A program made the position numbers and the translations under genes. From the NCBI GenBank assembly GCA_018296165.2, contig JACKQL020000021.1, positions 744,001-808,000 of the forward strand: 64,000 nucleotides of DNA, in the 5' to 3' direction. Under the pieces are notes generated by a model. It was not told the DNA's origin and searched no databases. It was given only the letters and a program-made list of their open reading frames with translations. The stretch's first letter is position 1. Each line of letters begins with the position of its first letter. This document shows, piece by piece, positions 34,000 to 45,389 of this stretch. Origin of the DNA: Termitomyces sp. T153. Lineage: Eukaryota > Basidiomycota > Agaricomycetes > Agaricales > Lyophyllaceae.

Positions 34000-34960
34000 T
34001 CTGAAGCAGGAGGCAGTGGTCTGGAGATAGCATTAAGGAGTTATTGACTATTGACTTATTGGCAGAGTTATTGTGGAGGTCATGCTGGGTGAAGAAGGGG
34101 TCCAGGAGTGCATTTCTGATTTGGTGGAGGATCCCTTCTTCTTATATAATCAGCACAGCATGTAGATGCTCAGGGAGGATTACTACTTGATGGTTGAACA
34201 CATTCTGCTCAGCTTCAAACAACTTCTTTGGATATATGTCAGGCCTCTGGATAAGGGCCTCAGGTTTTGTGCTAAGTTGTTCAGGGTGATAGTGGATGGT
34301 GAAGTCATACTCTGAGAGGGTTTTGGACCAGTGAGCTTAGTGGCAGCTGAGCTGTTTTGTGGTTGTGAAGTATTGCAGGTTGTTATGGTTAGAGTAGACT
34401 TGGATGCAGTGCAGAGATTCTTTGAGGTAGGCCCTCCACTGTCAGAAAACTTCTACAATGGCAAGGAGTTCTTTGTTGTAGATATTGTAGTTGAGCTCTG
34501 CAGGGATCATCAAGTGGGTCTAGAAGGCAACAGGGTGGAGATCCTTATCACTAGAGTCCATTTGGGAGAGTATGCCAGAAATGGCATAGTCAGAGGCATC
34601 ACATTTAAGCACTATTAGTAGGGAGGGGTCAAAATGGTGAAGAATCAGGGCAGAGGTGAAGGCTTTTAGGAGGGTAAATACACTTTGACACTTGCTGTCC
34701 CAGTCCCAAGGGGTGTCCTTTCACATGAGTCAATTGAGGAGTTTGGTGATTCCAGAGTAGTTGTCAATGAACTGGCAATAAAAGTTAGCAAACCCCAAGA
34801 ATGACTGTAACTCCTTGATGTTCCAGGGCAGGGGCCAGTTGAGGATGGCCTTAACCTTGGCAGAGTCCATGCACATGCTGTCTGGAGTGATGATAACTCT
34901 TGAGTATTTGACCTCTGTGGTGTGAAAGGAGCACTTCTCAGGTTTGGTGTGAAAGTGGTA
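34000..34960 (-). pseudogene. Gypsy F RNase H and RT thumb
   Basis: Minus translation of 34,640-34,250 gives KCDASDYAISGILSQMD, PAELNYNIYNKELLAIVE, VYSNHNNLQYFTTTKQL and TIHYHPEQLSTKPEAL, a near-complete RNase H with its first Asp kept. 34,960-34,640 is the RT thumb/connection (SFLGFANFYCQFIDNYS-like). Several stops, no long ORF. Confidence 0.72.
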
Positions 34961-34963
34961 CTC

Positions 34964-35177
34964 CTAGAGTTGTTCTAAGACATGGCAGATGTGCCCTGGA
35001 TGTTCCTCCAGCAAGTTCAAGTAGACCAGAATGTTGTCCAGATACACAATAACAAAAACGTTGTTTATGTCATAGAAGATGTTGTTCATGAAGTACTGGA
35101 AAGTGGCAAGAGAGTGAGTCATTCCAAAAGGCATCACCAGATACTTCAAGAGGCCATAAATGGGTTTAGAAGGCAGT
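34964..35177 (-). pseudogene. Gypsy F reverse transcriptase, C-terminal part
   Basis: The minus frame reads LKYLVMPFGMTHSLATFQ, NNIFYDINNVFVIVYLDNIL and EEHPGHICHVLEQL. The catalytic YxDD box is YLDN, so one Asp is lost. The frame joins an L1 LTR fragment at about 35,178, a deletion junction that removed gag, PR and the N-terminal RT. Confidence 0.82.
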
Positions 35178-35612
35178 CTAAGTATAGGGCAAGGTCCAGA
35201 GTTATCATAATAATGTTGAAAGGGTTGTAGCATGTGTGCAGTGTTTGTAATGATGTCAGAGTTGAAAGGAATTTAGGAGTGATAAAGGAAACAGAGATGG
35301 ACAAGACAAGACAAAGTCAAGACAAGATGGAACTGAGAAAAGAGATAGATTTGAGGCTAAAAATAGAAATAGAGACAAGACCAGAAAATATAACAGAAAG
35401 AGACACAAGACACAGGTAACCAAGTAAAGTAATATCAAGACTAAAGTAACTAGGGCTGGTTGGGTAGGTTTGGATGGCACATCAGTAGCATACACTGGCA
35501 TTCGGAGCAGCAGGGGAGGGTTCTAGGAGCTTGGAGGGGGACTGCAGAGAGTGTGTCAGAGTTAGCCAGGGGGTTGTTGGGGTTTTCTAGAGAAGTGTTG
35601 GAGTTAGCCACA
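35178..35612 (-). repeat. Gypsy F 5' LTR fragment (L1)
   Basis: It is similar to 29,870-30,510, including CAAGGTCCAGAGTTATCAT and the GACAAGACAAAG block. An internal gap removes about 180 bp (joining GTAACTAGGGCTGG at about 35,450). Both LTR ends are missing, so the right side of F was deleted together with some of element E. Confidence 0.82.
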
Positions 35613-36760
35613 ATTTGTGAGCAGTTTCTAGAGGGGATACTCTCTAATATGCCTGTTGCATTGATACATGACAGCAGACTAGCTCCAAAAGTGAAAACTG
35701 TTGAGGAGTTTGTCTTGGAGGCAAAAGCCTATAAGAACAGCATCAAGACTGTAGTGCACTACTAAGAGTGCAGCATGAAGAGCTAGTCAGGGCAACAACT
35801 GTTACTAGCTGCAGTGCAGTTGCCAAAGCTTGGCACTGCCCTGGCTAAGCAAACAGAGGTGGCCAGACATCATGCCTGCCTGCAACCATCTAGACTAGTG
35901 AGAAGGCCTGCTGCATGCACAGCCTTGAGGCCTGTGCCTCTGTGAGTCAGTGTGGGCCCAGGCCCTCCTTAATCTGTGGGGGAGCACTGCAGATGGTGAG
36001 AAAGCATCTTGCTACAGAGAAAACATTCAGGCCAACCAAGCAAGGATGCCGGGCAATCTGCAAACTGTTACAAGTGTAAAAAGATCAGGCATATTATCTG
36101 CAAATGCAGAGAGCTGGCTAAGCCTGCCCCTCAAGTGTTCATGTGAGCAGCACATACTATGACTAAGCAGCTGAGTCTGAAGGGACTGAGGAGAATGATG
36201 AAGAGTACATTGAATTGGAAACACACAAGAATGACTACTATACCTGGGGTTGTGATATAGAGGGACTATTTGCTCTCACTGAGGTTGCTACTGCTGAGCA
36301 TAGGGTGGGTGCACAAACCTAGCAATGAGGTTTGTATGTGCAAGGTACAGATCATGGTGGCTAAAGATGCCATGGACCAACCAATGCTGCCTGCACAAAG
36401 TGAAGAATGTCTTGTCACTTGGGTGGAGGTGAATGGCCAAAGAGTGTGGATGATATAGAATTCTAAAAGTACAACCTCTGAAATTACACTATTCTTCACC
36501 CATGGGGCCAGGATACAGGTGGCACCATTGGCCACCCCAATCACCCTGCAGCTGAGAACAATTGGAAGTTGTTTGATCATAAACTATGGGGCCAGGGTGA
36601 CAATGAAGGTTCCTGTGGGGTTCTGTAATGTCTATGTAGGCATTGCAAACTTCAATTGCTATGACATGATTGTAGAAACTCCATCCATGAGGGCACACAA
36701 TGTCCTCTTTGACTTCCAGAATGACCATGTAGTCATTGAAGGGGTAGCAACATGAGCTCA
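35613..36760 (+). pseudogene. Gypsy E gag zinc knuckle and protease
   Basis: Plus frames: FVLEAKAYKNSIKTVVHY (capsid end, about 35,710), a CCHC knuckle at about 36,068-36,110 (CYKCKKIRHIICKC), then VNGQRVWMI followed by a TAG where the protease Asp is expected and STTSEIT. YDMIVETPSMRAHNVLFDF at 36,660-36,716 is the retropepsin C-terminal strand. Both nuclease-independent parts are broken by stops. Confidence 0.75.
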
Positions 36761-37079
36761 TAAATTGGGGCTGAAAGATGCAGATGATTGGGTGCAATGC
36801 TTCTACACTGTGGAGAAGCAGCACAACAAGTGACCCTGACCCCCTGGTGGACCAAAGCAGCCCATCATGAATGAAGTAGCACACAAGGATGAGGTTCAGG
36901 TGACAAATAGTCTGCCCAGCAATCATCTATCTCTACTGGTCTCAGAAGAAGAGTATCAGAAGAATACTCTTTAGGAGGGGGGGAGAGTATGCTAGAAGAA
37001 GGATCAAATTAATCTCTTGTCAGCAAATGAGTGAACAATTTGGGATAGACTAATCCCAAGGCTGACTCTTGAATGAGCA

Positions 37080-37860
37080 TATAACCCACAAATGCCACAA
37101 GAGTGGAATCAGGTCATAGCAGACCTGACACAGCAAGAAGGGGTAAGAAGATCAACCCCTGCCATGAAAGCATACAGAATTGCTATGGAGGATGAGATAT
37201 CTGAGCTTAGTGCATTTGATTATTTGTGGACTGAAGCAAAAGGTAGGACACAACATTGGCCTGCCCAGCTGAATATTCCAGACAAATCAGAAATTTGTCT
37301 GATGGCATTGCATGATAAGTATACAAGGACAGTTTCATGGTTGAAGTTAGCCAAGGATGAACATTGTTCTTGGCCTAAAGCAGACAAAGGGAAGGCATAG
37401 CCTTTCAAGCTGGCAGAAGGCAATGTTCCTTGCCTTTGGCAGCAGTGGTATGACAAGTTTCAGGACATTATCAATGGAACAAAGGAGGAATTTCCTCCAT
37501 AGCATGAGATCAATCATGAAATAAATCTCATAGATGAGAGCAAACAGTACTTGTACTTCATGCCAAGGTGCCCAAAGTCACTTCAGCAGCAACTGCAGGA
37601 TAAGGTGCAAGAGAAGTGGTGGGAGCTGTATGTAGCCAATCTGGCTGCACTGCTACTATGCATCCCCAAGAAGGATGGCTCTTTGCAGATCACATTAGAT
37701 GCACACCAACACAATGACAATACAGTTAAGGACATAATTCCCCTTACCTGATCAAGAAAGCATTAGGGAGGATGTAGCATGTATGCCAGTGAGGTCAAAA
37801 ATTCACTTCACAGATGCATATGAGCAAGTAAGCATATGTACTTCAGATGCACCTAAGACT
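37080..37860 (+). pseudogene. Gypsy E reverse transcriptase N-terminal part
   Basis: Plus frames around 37,500-37,860: NHEINLIDESKQYLYFMPR, LLLCIPKKDGSLQITLDAH, NDNTVKDIIPL, SKIHFTDAYEQVSI (palm Asp). Directly afterwards the sequence passes into RNase H, so the catalytic YxDD part is deleted. The upstream frame at 37,092-37,400 holds a KAYRIAMEDEISEL..YTRTVSWL region of uncertain origin between PR and RT. Confidence 0.75.
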
Positions 37861-37864
37861 GCAT

Positions 37865-38380
37865 TTAAAAGCTCTCAAGTTTTCCAAAACTCAACAGAAT
37901 CTATCACTCCATCAATGGAGGTGGATGGATTATATGTTGAGATTTAATTTTGACATCATATATGTCAAAGGAGAGCTCAATAAAGTAGCAGACTGTTTAT
38001 TCTGCCACTTTGAGAGTGATTCTCCTCAAGATGTGCACCACATCTACAACTATGTACAGGCAGATGCACAAATCAACCCAGAGGAGGATGATGTGCTCCC
38101 AGCATGCCTGCAGGAAATGCAGGCTCAACTGGATCAGATCTGTGCTGTCTGCAATGGGCTAAGCCACAGAAGCCAGTGGGTGTGGGATTGTCAAAAACTT
38201 TGTGATGAGGAAGCACAAGAGCTTGCTGCCACTAATTATAGCAGGGAAGGATCAGTGCAGGCTCACCAGGGGTCTGTGAGCCCTGATGATGCAGGAGATA
38301 TGACTCTTGGTGAGGCCATCCTTGGGATGACCCAGTCTCTGCAGCCACAGGATCAATCTGACAGAGACTTTCTCCATCAA
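37865..38380 (+). pseudogene. Gypsy E RNase H end and spacer
   Basis: In the 344-codon plus frame 37,847-38,881: ALKFSKTQQNLSLHQWRWMD then FDIIYVKGELNKVADCLF, the RNase H C-terminal motif. A 150-residue spacer follows with CNGLSHRSQWVWDCQKLC (a Cys-bearing segment) and acidic stretches (INPEEDDVLP). The frame continues without a stop into integrase. Confidence 0.82.
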
Positions 38381-39330
38381 ATCCAGGTCTTGTATAGCAA
38401 AGACAAGCTCTTTGCTGAATTTCAAAGTTGGCCAGAGGACTATAAGTCCTTCTGGCTGAAGGACAAGCTGATTTGGACTACCAATCTGTTGGACCACAAG
38501 GTGCTATGTATACCTTGTGATTGGAAGATGGTGTCCAAATTGCTCAACCAAGCACATCATGTGGTTGGGCACTTTGGTGCCCAGAGAGCAATGGACATTT
38601 TTTGTTGGTACTGGTGGCCAACCATGGTTGCAGATGTGCATGCATTCTGCACTACTTGTCAACTGTGTCAGTGGGCAAAAAGGAGCGATCAGGTCTCTTC
38701 AGAGAAATTACACTCCCTGCCCATGCCAGTTAAGCCATGGGACTCAATAGAAAGGAACTTTATAGGTCCCTTACCTGAGTCCAAGGGGTTTAACTACCTT
38801 TGGGTAGTTATTTGTTGCATGACAAGCATGGTGCACCTAATACTGGTGCACACAATTATGACAGTATTGCAGCTGTCCTAGATCTACATGCATGAGATTG
38901 TGAGACTCCAGAGTCTTCCAAGGTCTATTGTCAGTGACTGCAATTCTAAATTCACATCCAAATGGTGGTGTGAACTGCCTAAATTGTTAGGAGCTCAGCT
39001 CCTAATGTCAATGTCCTTCCATCTACAAATAGATGGACAGACCAAGCATGCCAATAGAAATGTCAGTCAGATCTTGCATACTGTAGTATGCCCAAATCAA
39101 AAGGACTGGTTAAGTTGGATAGACTTGACTGAGTTTGTAATTAATGTGAGCATATCTGAGCTAACTAAGTTTGTACTATTTGAGTTGAACAGTGGCTACA
39201 TGCTGTCCATGATTTGGGAAATTTGGTCAGATTCTGCAATGCTTGGCCATACAGATAATAACACATGGAGAGTGGGACTTAATCAAGCTCCAATCAGCTG
39301 TCATTTCAACATTGACACATGAGCACAGTA
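38381..39330 (+). pseudogene. Gypsy E integrase
   Basis: An N-terminal HHCC zinc finger is kept: HHVVGHFGAQRAMDIFCWY then FCTTCQLCQWAK. In the core, the first Asp region reads SIERNFIGPLPES (Asp to Asn). The second is kept in IVSDCNSKFTS, and the third reads DGQTKHANRN (Glu to Lys). One TAG at 38,879 separates the two frames 37,847-38,881 and 38,888-39,322. Inactive as read. Confidence 0.85.
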
Positions 39331-39334
39331 GATT

Positions 39335-40075
39335 TTGCACCATGGCCACCCAGGTTCTCAGAACCTGTATTCAGATGTGGCCATCAATGCATTGATATGG
39401 CATAGACCAACACTCAGCCTTTGGATACATACTGGGTCAGCACTTGCCCCAACTACACCACATACACAAACAGCCTATATGAGACTGTTTGCTATGGTGG
39501 CTGCTCAGCCTCATCTCTACCAAGATGCAGTTGACAACTACCACATGCATGTAGGGGAATTTACTACTTTTACCCCCTATACTTTCACTCTGCCTAGGGT
39601 GCAAGTGCTGCTTACACAAATCAACAATCTCAGCAAAACAGAGGTGATATGTCACCTCCTCACAAACTGCATGCCTCCCACCTGGGTGAACCATGTGTAT
39701 ACCTATGGTATATGCTTCCTAGATCACCATTGGTCAGGGAGCATGTTACATGTGGACCTGTTGACAAGAGTCAACAATGAACACCATTGTTGACTCCAGA
39801 CCATAGGCATACCCCCTGCTTTGAAGTGGTACAATGGGTGGTATGCACCCACTGCTGATGACTGGGAGCACTTCCAAGTGCTCCTGCAACTTCACAAGAG
39901 TTATGGCCACTTTCTACTTAGTGTGGCAGAATGGCTGCACTATAGAGAGGCAGCCATCTTCACTCACCTCCTGCAGTGCCCTGCAGAGGTGGTGAGTGCC
40001 TCCCTTGCAGCAGTGGAGTCAGCATCCATGGCTCCTCCACTGAGTGTAGCTCCAACTGTGGATCTTATTAAGTAG
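39335..40075 (+). pseudogene. Extra ORF downstream of integrase in gypsy E
   Basis: A plus frame of 152 codons (39,335-39,793) and one of 84 (39,821-40,075) lie between IN and the 3' LTR. Text includes AINALIWHRPTLSLW, YQDAVDNYHMHVGEFTTF, TFTLPRVQVLLTQINNLSK, TPTADDWEHFQ-like and LQLHKSYGHFLLSVAEWLHY. It looks like a real protein of about 245 residues with one TGA at 39,791 between the halves. I recognise no family. It is not a chromodomain. Confidence 0.55.
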
Positions 40076-40214
40076 GATCATTTGGTCCTACCCCAGCCTT
40101 GATGGGGCCTATGCTTGGGTCCCAGTGGAGACTCTTGGGTGGGATGCTGAATCCAAACCCCTTATTTGTTACATGATTAGTCATGAGTCTGTTGATAGAC
40201 TCAAAAGGGGGGTA

Positions 40215-40424
40215 TGTAATGGATCACCAGTTACCTCTATATTGCATATTGTATAATATTAATTTACTTATTATTATTCAGTAGCATCACATGATGCTAC
40301 CTCTCAATACTCATACTATAATTATGTAAGGCAGTGCCTTACTTCATACTTCATAGACAAGATCAATTGACCAGTTTTGACTTACAAGGTGTGAAGTGTA
40401 AGCTGCATGAACTGTAATGGAACA
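40215..40424 (+). repeat. Gypsy E 3' LTR
   Basis: It follows the purine tract AAAAGGGGGG and TA, starts TGTAATGGATCACC and ends GTAATGGAACA at 40,424. It is nearly the same as the 5' LTR, differing at scattered sites mostly of transition type. The flank CCCTA is followed by Helitron helicase sequence. Confidence 0.9.
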
Positions 40425-40429
40425 CCCTA

Positions 40430-40603
40430 AGTCCTTTGGAAAATGATACAGAATGGAGGCAATGTCTTACTGGAGCTGCTCCAATCCAATCAGGATCAGC
40501 TCTCAGACAGCTCTTCTGCACTATTTGATTCCACTGTGCTCCTGTCACTCTAAGAGGCTCTATGGGACAAATTCAAGAACTCCATTTGTGATGATCTTTA
40601 AAT
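40430..40603 (+). pseudogene. Helitron helicase fragment, right part
   Basis: Continues the fragment ending at 28,059: AGAATGGAGGCAATG.., CTGGAGCTGCTCCAATCC, then TATGGGACAAATTCAAG..CTCCATTTGTGATGATCTT. It equals minus 8,985-8,870 of Helitron-2 with a duplicated or extra stretch around 40,490-40,530. Similarity stops at about 40,603. Confidence 0.82.
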
Positions 40604-41396
40604 AAAAGTATAGTTGCTCCGAAACTATATACAAGCCATAAAAATTTCTGGTATAAAAACTACAATTTTCTTTACAATGTTACCATTATATTTTTCCCAT
40701 GCAATGTATTGCAATATATTATAAGTGGCTTTTTGCCTGATGCACAGCTTGACAAGCTCTTGCAGGAGCTCAATGAATGGATTATCTAAATGAACAGATA
40801 TCTCCACTTGCATGCAGTATGGTACAGAAATTGCTAGAAGTGGTAAGTGAACCTAGACACATGATGTTAGTTTGGGTGCACATCATGTGATCAAAGTAGG
40901 TCAGAAGGCCCATAATCTCTGAATTTTTCCTGGCACAAACTCTTGTTGATTTTTTCCCAATTTTAGGATGATAATAAGCTCAGCAACAGAGATTAATTGC
41001 ACATTTTTCTTGTGATTTCTAAGTTTCTTTTAGGGTATGGCCAAAATTTCGAGGGTACTATGACCCCTCAGCCAATTTTGGGCAAGACAGCTTGTGGAAT
41101 ATAGGTTATTGAGGTCTTATTGGCATGTTTGTATACTCAGAATGTATTCAGTATAAGAGATACATCGCAGAAAATTCAGTGGAAAAATTAGTTGAGCCTC
41201 CTTGTCCGCGACTGTAGTACCTGGATGGTGCTGTTGTTGGCCAGCAGTCATTAATATATTGCTTGGACGTGATATGTTTCGTTCTAAAATATCGGGAGCC
41301 CGGGTTTCTGGATAGTCATCTCGAGGAATCCTGGGTTTCTCCGAGAAAGGAGGGTTGCTAAATAGTTTAATCTAGAAATGATTCAACATCACAAAA
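40604..41396. other. Intergenic, no gene seen
   Basis: AT-rich non-coding DNA. 40,604-41,160 is CpG-poor like the transposon blocks. From about 41,165 CpG becomes frequent (TCCGCGACTG, GAGCCCGGG), which marks the border of the P450 island. No ORF above about 60 codons looks real. Confidence 0.6.
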
Positions 41397-41398
41397 AG

Positions 41399-41473
41399 GG
41401 AAATGATCCGGGAATACACCAAGAACCTTATTTCCTTTACAGCACGTTTCATATTGACAGACCCCTTTGACTT
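41399..41473 (+). promoter_or_regulatory. Upstream motif pair shared with the GMC gene
   Basis: AAATGATCCGGGAATACACC.. (41,401-41,434) and CAGCACGTTTCATATTGACAGACCC-like text (41,440-41,463) recur upstream of the GMC gene at 52,299-52,332 and 52,626-52,650, with 29/34 and about 21/25 matches. They are about 15 bp apart here and about 290 bp apart there. A shared regulatory or old repeat origin are both possible. Confidence 0.4.
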
Positions 41474-41999
41474 ATCGGTGTTCTCGGTGTTCTCGTAGAA
41501 TCTTCCAACAATCTAATTTTGTGACCATGCTTCTGCATCGTGTGTCCTAAAAAGAGTCTGTCACGTCAGAAAGACCTTTGTTCAGAACAGCGTATTTCAG
41601 GCTAAATTTGAGGCACGTATAAATCCGATTGGCTCAACTTCCATCACCCTCCACTTCATCAGAATCTTGAAAAAATGGTCCATTTTCGTGGGCCTATCGG
41701 GTAATTCTCGGGTCTCGGCAGACAGTGGGTATCAGACAAGGTAAGTCGAAGGGGTCTATCGGTGTGCCGAGGATTGTCATCGAGATGTGTGAGGATGTGT
41801 GTAGTGTCGTATCCGATATATCCTCCTCGCTTGATATTTGCCAAAATGGCTAAACTCCATTTTTACGGATCTCGTCAAATCCCATGAATCAATAGGAGCA
41901 ATAGGAACTAGAACTTCCTAACCCACTTCATTCTTATAGCCGCCGGGATTCTTTGGCGGAGCGATATTGACGATCAACTTCCCCCCAAGCTTTCTTCAC

Positions 42000-44398
42000 A
42001 TGCTGGATGGTATTCAGTTGGTTGCTACGGCTATACTCATCATCACACTTGGAGCGTTTTGTACGCGTTCTAACAATTCAGCGCGTAAGCTGCCACCGGG
42101 CCCACACGGGCTACCGCTCGTAGGCAACGTGCTTCAAGTTCCAACCAAGGTATTTTACATTGCTCATACCAAACACTGGTTCTTACTGAGCCATTGTATA
42201 GCACCTCGCTACCTACTTCCGAACTTTGTATAATCAATACGGCGGTATTGTGTACCTCAATCTCTTAGGCACTGTATGTTTTCCTGACGGACAAATGAAC
42301 CTCACTCATGATTTGCAAACCAAGAATGTCATCGTCATTGGAGATGGCAAATTGGCAAGGGAGCTTATGGACAAGCGATCGGCTAAGTACTCTGGTCGAC
42401 CCATTGAACCTTATATGGTGTCGTCAATACCATCCGTAATCCCTCATGAAACTCTAACACCCTTTCTTTAGAGGAAATATATTGACCCTGCTAAGAAGTA
42501 AGAATGAACACGTAATGTTTCATCATATGCTGAAGAGACGCCACAGATACTGGGGCTTTTATGACCCAAGTGGGACGTTTCGCATTGGTAGGAAACTCAC
42601 TACTCAAGTCATGAGCTCCGTACGTGCCGGAAAATCGCATCAACTCCACAGGTTCGAGGCAATGCTAACGCTGCAGCGCATCATCGAGAAACCCGAAGAG
42701 TATGTCCACTCATACTCTATGCCACTGCTCCGAATTCATTGGGAACATCAAGATGGTATCATCACATTGATAGGTAATGCATCATCCAAACAATTTGCAT
42801 CGGAAAACATGGCTGATATGCCATCCTTTTTCCTTTGGAGATTCGCAGTCAGCATCATCATCTCTGCAATGTTCGGTGTTAGGTTCACCACCGGGCATGA
42901 ACAATTACTCAAAGACCTTGTCGCGGTGAGCTCCATATTTTGTCTCCCTGCCTTGTCAATCATAGAATTATGACATAAGCTTAACGACGAATTTGGACTT
43001 TCCATTTCCAATGTACGTTTACTACTTACCAGACCTTTAATCACGGAACTTCCTACTGTTGATAGGCGGCGTCGATTATAAACGTCTTTCCTTACCTTGA
43101 TTGGATTCCAGGACCTATGCCGTGGCGTAAGCGCGCTGCAGAGTTTAGGAGGAAAGAAGAGATGTTTTATGGAAACATGGCGAGGGATGCCATTGAAGGG
43201 AACAATTCTCACCTTGATACGTGCGTTGGCCGCCTTTCTCCGCATTTGGCTATCTCATTCGGTGGTATATAGGTGGGCGCAATACTTTGGTGGTAAGGAT
43301 AACAACTACGGAGATTGCCGTGAACTTCTGAATCTCTTCTCTATTGTACGTCCCTTTATATTTACTGACTTTCGACAACCGAGTGAATTTCTTGCCAGGC
43401 TGCTGCTCATTCGGTTCGTGTATTTTTACAACATCGAAAAACAACTAGAAGTCGGCTTTAATGTAGACCGCTACTGGTCTCCAGACCTTTGTACTCGCAT
43501 GCATGTGCCACCCAGGTTGGCTCAATGATGCCCAGAGACAACTAGACGAGGTCGTTGGCCCTGACCGCCTTCCGAATTTTGCTGACCGTGAAAAGATGCC
43601 ATATATCGAGGCTGTCTGCCGAGGTACCTAGTCTTTCACTGTTCTTTGCCTGAATGATCTCAGTCATTCTACAGAGGTGCTACGCTGGCGCCCTGCTGCA
43701 AGGTTTGTCTAGTGTTCATCTTGCATAAACGGTTCAACTTACAGAAGACCTAGGTTCGCAATTCCTCACAAGGTGACGGAGGACGACATGGTTGAGTACA
43801 ATGGCAAGGAATACTTCATTCCCAAAGGTTCCACGGTCATGGGGGTTCCATGGTTAGCTCTTATCTCTTCACCAACACAATGTATAACACTGGTTGCTAG
43901 GATCATCGAACACGACCCGGTCGTGTATCGTGATCCCGACAGGTTCGACCCCGCACGCTGGCTTGATGAGAAGGGTCAGTTGAAGAGCGATTATTCCACC
44001 ACTGCCTTTGGATGGGGACGTCGTAGTATGTTTCTATTGCCATCTTTTGAAGTTATGGCAAAGTTTAAGTTATACAGTATGTCCTGGAATTCCCTTCGCT
44101 GAGCGCTCCCTTTGGATCAACATTTCACTCTGGCTCTGGACGTTTGACATCAAGCGGACGCCGGGACACAATTACACTTCTGACGATTCCGCGTTTAATC
44201 CAGACGTATGTTTTTATTTCGTAGCCCTAAGAGAAGATGGGTGGACCTTCAACTTTTCTCTAGTTCGGCACGGCCCCCAAGCCATTTCCTGCAATATTCG
44301 GCATGCGTAGTCGCAAACATGCACAGGTAGTGGAGAGGGAATGGGCTGATACTGAGAAAGATCTTGCATTGCTGTTGCCTACAGCGAACATGCCATAA
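42000..44398 (+). pseudogene. Cytochrome P450 pseudogene
   Basis: A microsomal-type P450 monooxygenase gene with many ~50-nt introns. The first exon (42,000-42,149) starts MLDGIQLVATAILIITLGAF, a membrane anchor, followed by the proline-rich hinge LPPGPHGLPLVGNVLQVP. Exon 2 is 42,202-42,273; exon 3 starts 42,325 (IGDGKLARELMDKRSAKYS). The K-helix ExxR (E-VLR, split by an intron at 43,624-43,674) and PERF-like RFDPARWLD are kept. The heme loop FGWGRR-ICPG is also kept, with the Cys ligand at 44,080-44,082 (intron 44,026-44,077). The end is 44,264-44,398. The oxygen-activating I-helix is destroyed: the A-G-x-D-T-T site reads ALM-stop-TAT with TAG at 43,464-43,466. A five-G run at 43,841-43,845 leaves the next splice one base out of frame. 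Family resembles Agaricomycete P450s annotated as O-methylsterigmatocystin oxidoreductase-like; substrate unknown. CpG content is normal, so the decay is not transposon-type. Confidence 0.85.
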
Positions 44399-45385
44399 AA
44401 ATAGATTCAGACTAGCATTGTAAATAGTGACGTGAATGATCAGTCAGTGAAAGTCCTGTAGCAATATGTAGTGTCTCCTGCTGGATATGTATTTCCGTGA
44501 AAAGCCTCGTGTCTGTCATGATTTATAGTGCCATGTGGAGTCTCCCGCCAGATTTATAGTGCATATATACTCTACATAGAGACATACATAAGTCCTACGT
44601 CCATACAAAAGTTGTGTCATAGCCTATGGGACTGGTGGAGTCCACTGTACAATAGTAGAACATACCTAATGTATTGTTATCCTCAATCAGGGCCTCTTTA
44701 ATGGAGCCCACCAAACTCTGACAGGCAGTGCTCTCTTTCCATCATGAAAATTATTTCCATTGTGATCTGCCAAAGTATCTTTTCCGATGTGAATTGTCAT
44801 GAAAATATCATTTTCACTCTGGTTTGTTACAAAAATCATTTCCACTGTGGCCAAGAACGAAGCTTGACATCCCCTCTGGGCATCCAAATACAAGAGTAGC
44901 ATATGCTTTCGAAAAAATAGTGATAGGGAAGCTTCCACAATACCACCTGGTTACTTCAGTAACATGGGTGGTGTATCTCTTTATTGAGTATCAGGATACT
45001 TAGAGTACCATCAATAGTGCAGAATTTAATATTATAGTGTGAATTGCAAAATATATGTGCAAATAGGTTGTTACCTTATCACTGGTAAATTCTTTTACAT
45101 TAAACACATTGAGGAATGGCACTGATTAAACCCTGTTGGAATGTTATTTACAATGCATAAGGCACCATCATGCTTGACACCACCCTCTCTTTACTGTCTA
45201 AACTGTGACTCCATTATTCTCTTGGCATGCTACTTGCATTCTGGTTCTTTCTTCCCTCTCTCCCTACACTCTATGATGGGATCTGCTCCTCCCAGTACTG
45301 TAAACCTGGCCACAGATGCAGCCTACCCTTGCACATGACAAATGAGGCTGAATGCTCACTGGCCTGCCTCTGAGACCCTTTGCAA
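44399..45385. other. Intergenic with possible small repeat
   Basis: No gene is supported. 44,450-44,600 has two partial copies of a TAGTG..GTCTCC(T/C)GC block. 44,690-44,940 has several AT-rich words, GAAAATnATTTTC and TCATTTCCACTGTGG, in direct and inverted order, as in small foldback elements, but no clear terminal repeats or TSD. 44,950-45,385 is AT-rich and CpG-poor. Confidence 0.4.
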
Positions 45386-45389
45386 CTGA

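Larger units (their letters stand above)
29540..35612 (-). mobile_element. Gypsy F, nested in E, 5'-deleted
   Basis: A minus-strand L1-family chromovirus. Complete 3' LTR 29,540-30,616, accessory region, chromodomain, integrase, RNase H and part of RT, then an abrupt join at about 35,178 to a piece of L1 LTR. Gag, protease and the first half of RT are deleted, as are both outer ends of the 5' LTR. No TSD can therefore be checked. Confidence 0.8.
28060..40424 (+). mobile_element. Gypsy E, LTR retrotransposon with nested gypsy F
   Basis: It is bounded by two direct LTRs of about 210 bp (28,060-28,268 and 40,215-40,424; TGTAATGGA..GTAATGGAACA) with flanks CCATA and CCCTA, an imperfect TSD. Priming-site candidate TGGTATATTTC follows the 5' LTR, and the purine tract AAAAGGGGGG (40,203-40,212) precedes the 3' LTR. 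Order gag, PR, RT, RNase H, IN, so Ty3/gypsy, on the plus strand. It has an extra ORF after IN, and element F interrupts gag (29,540-35,612). Confidence 0.85.

Noticed and set aside
39437..39694. Minus-strand frame opposite the post-integrase ORF of gypsy E
   Set aside because: The plus-strand frame is longer, in element orientation and more protein-like.
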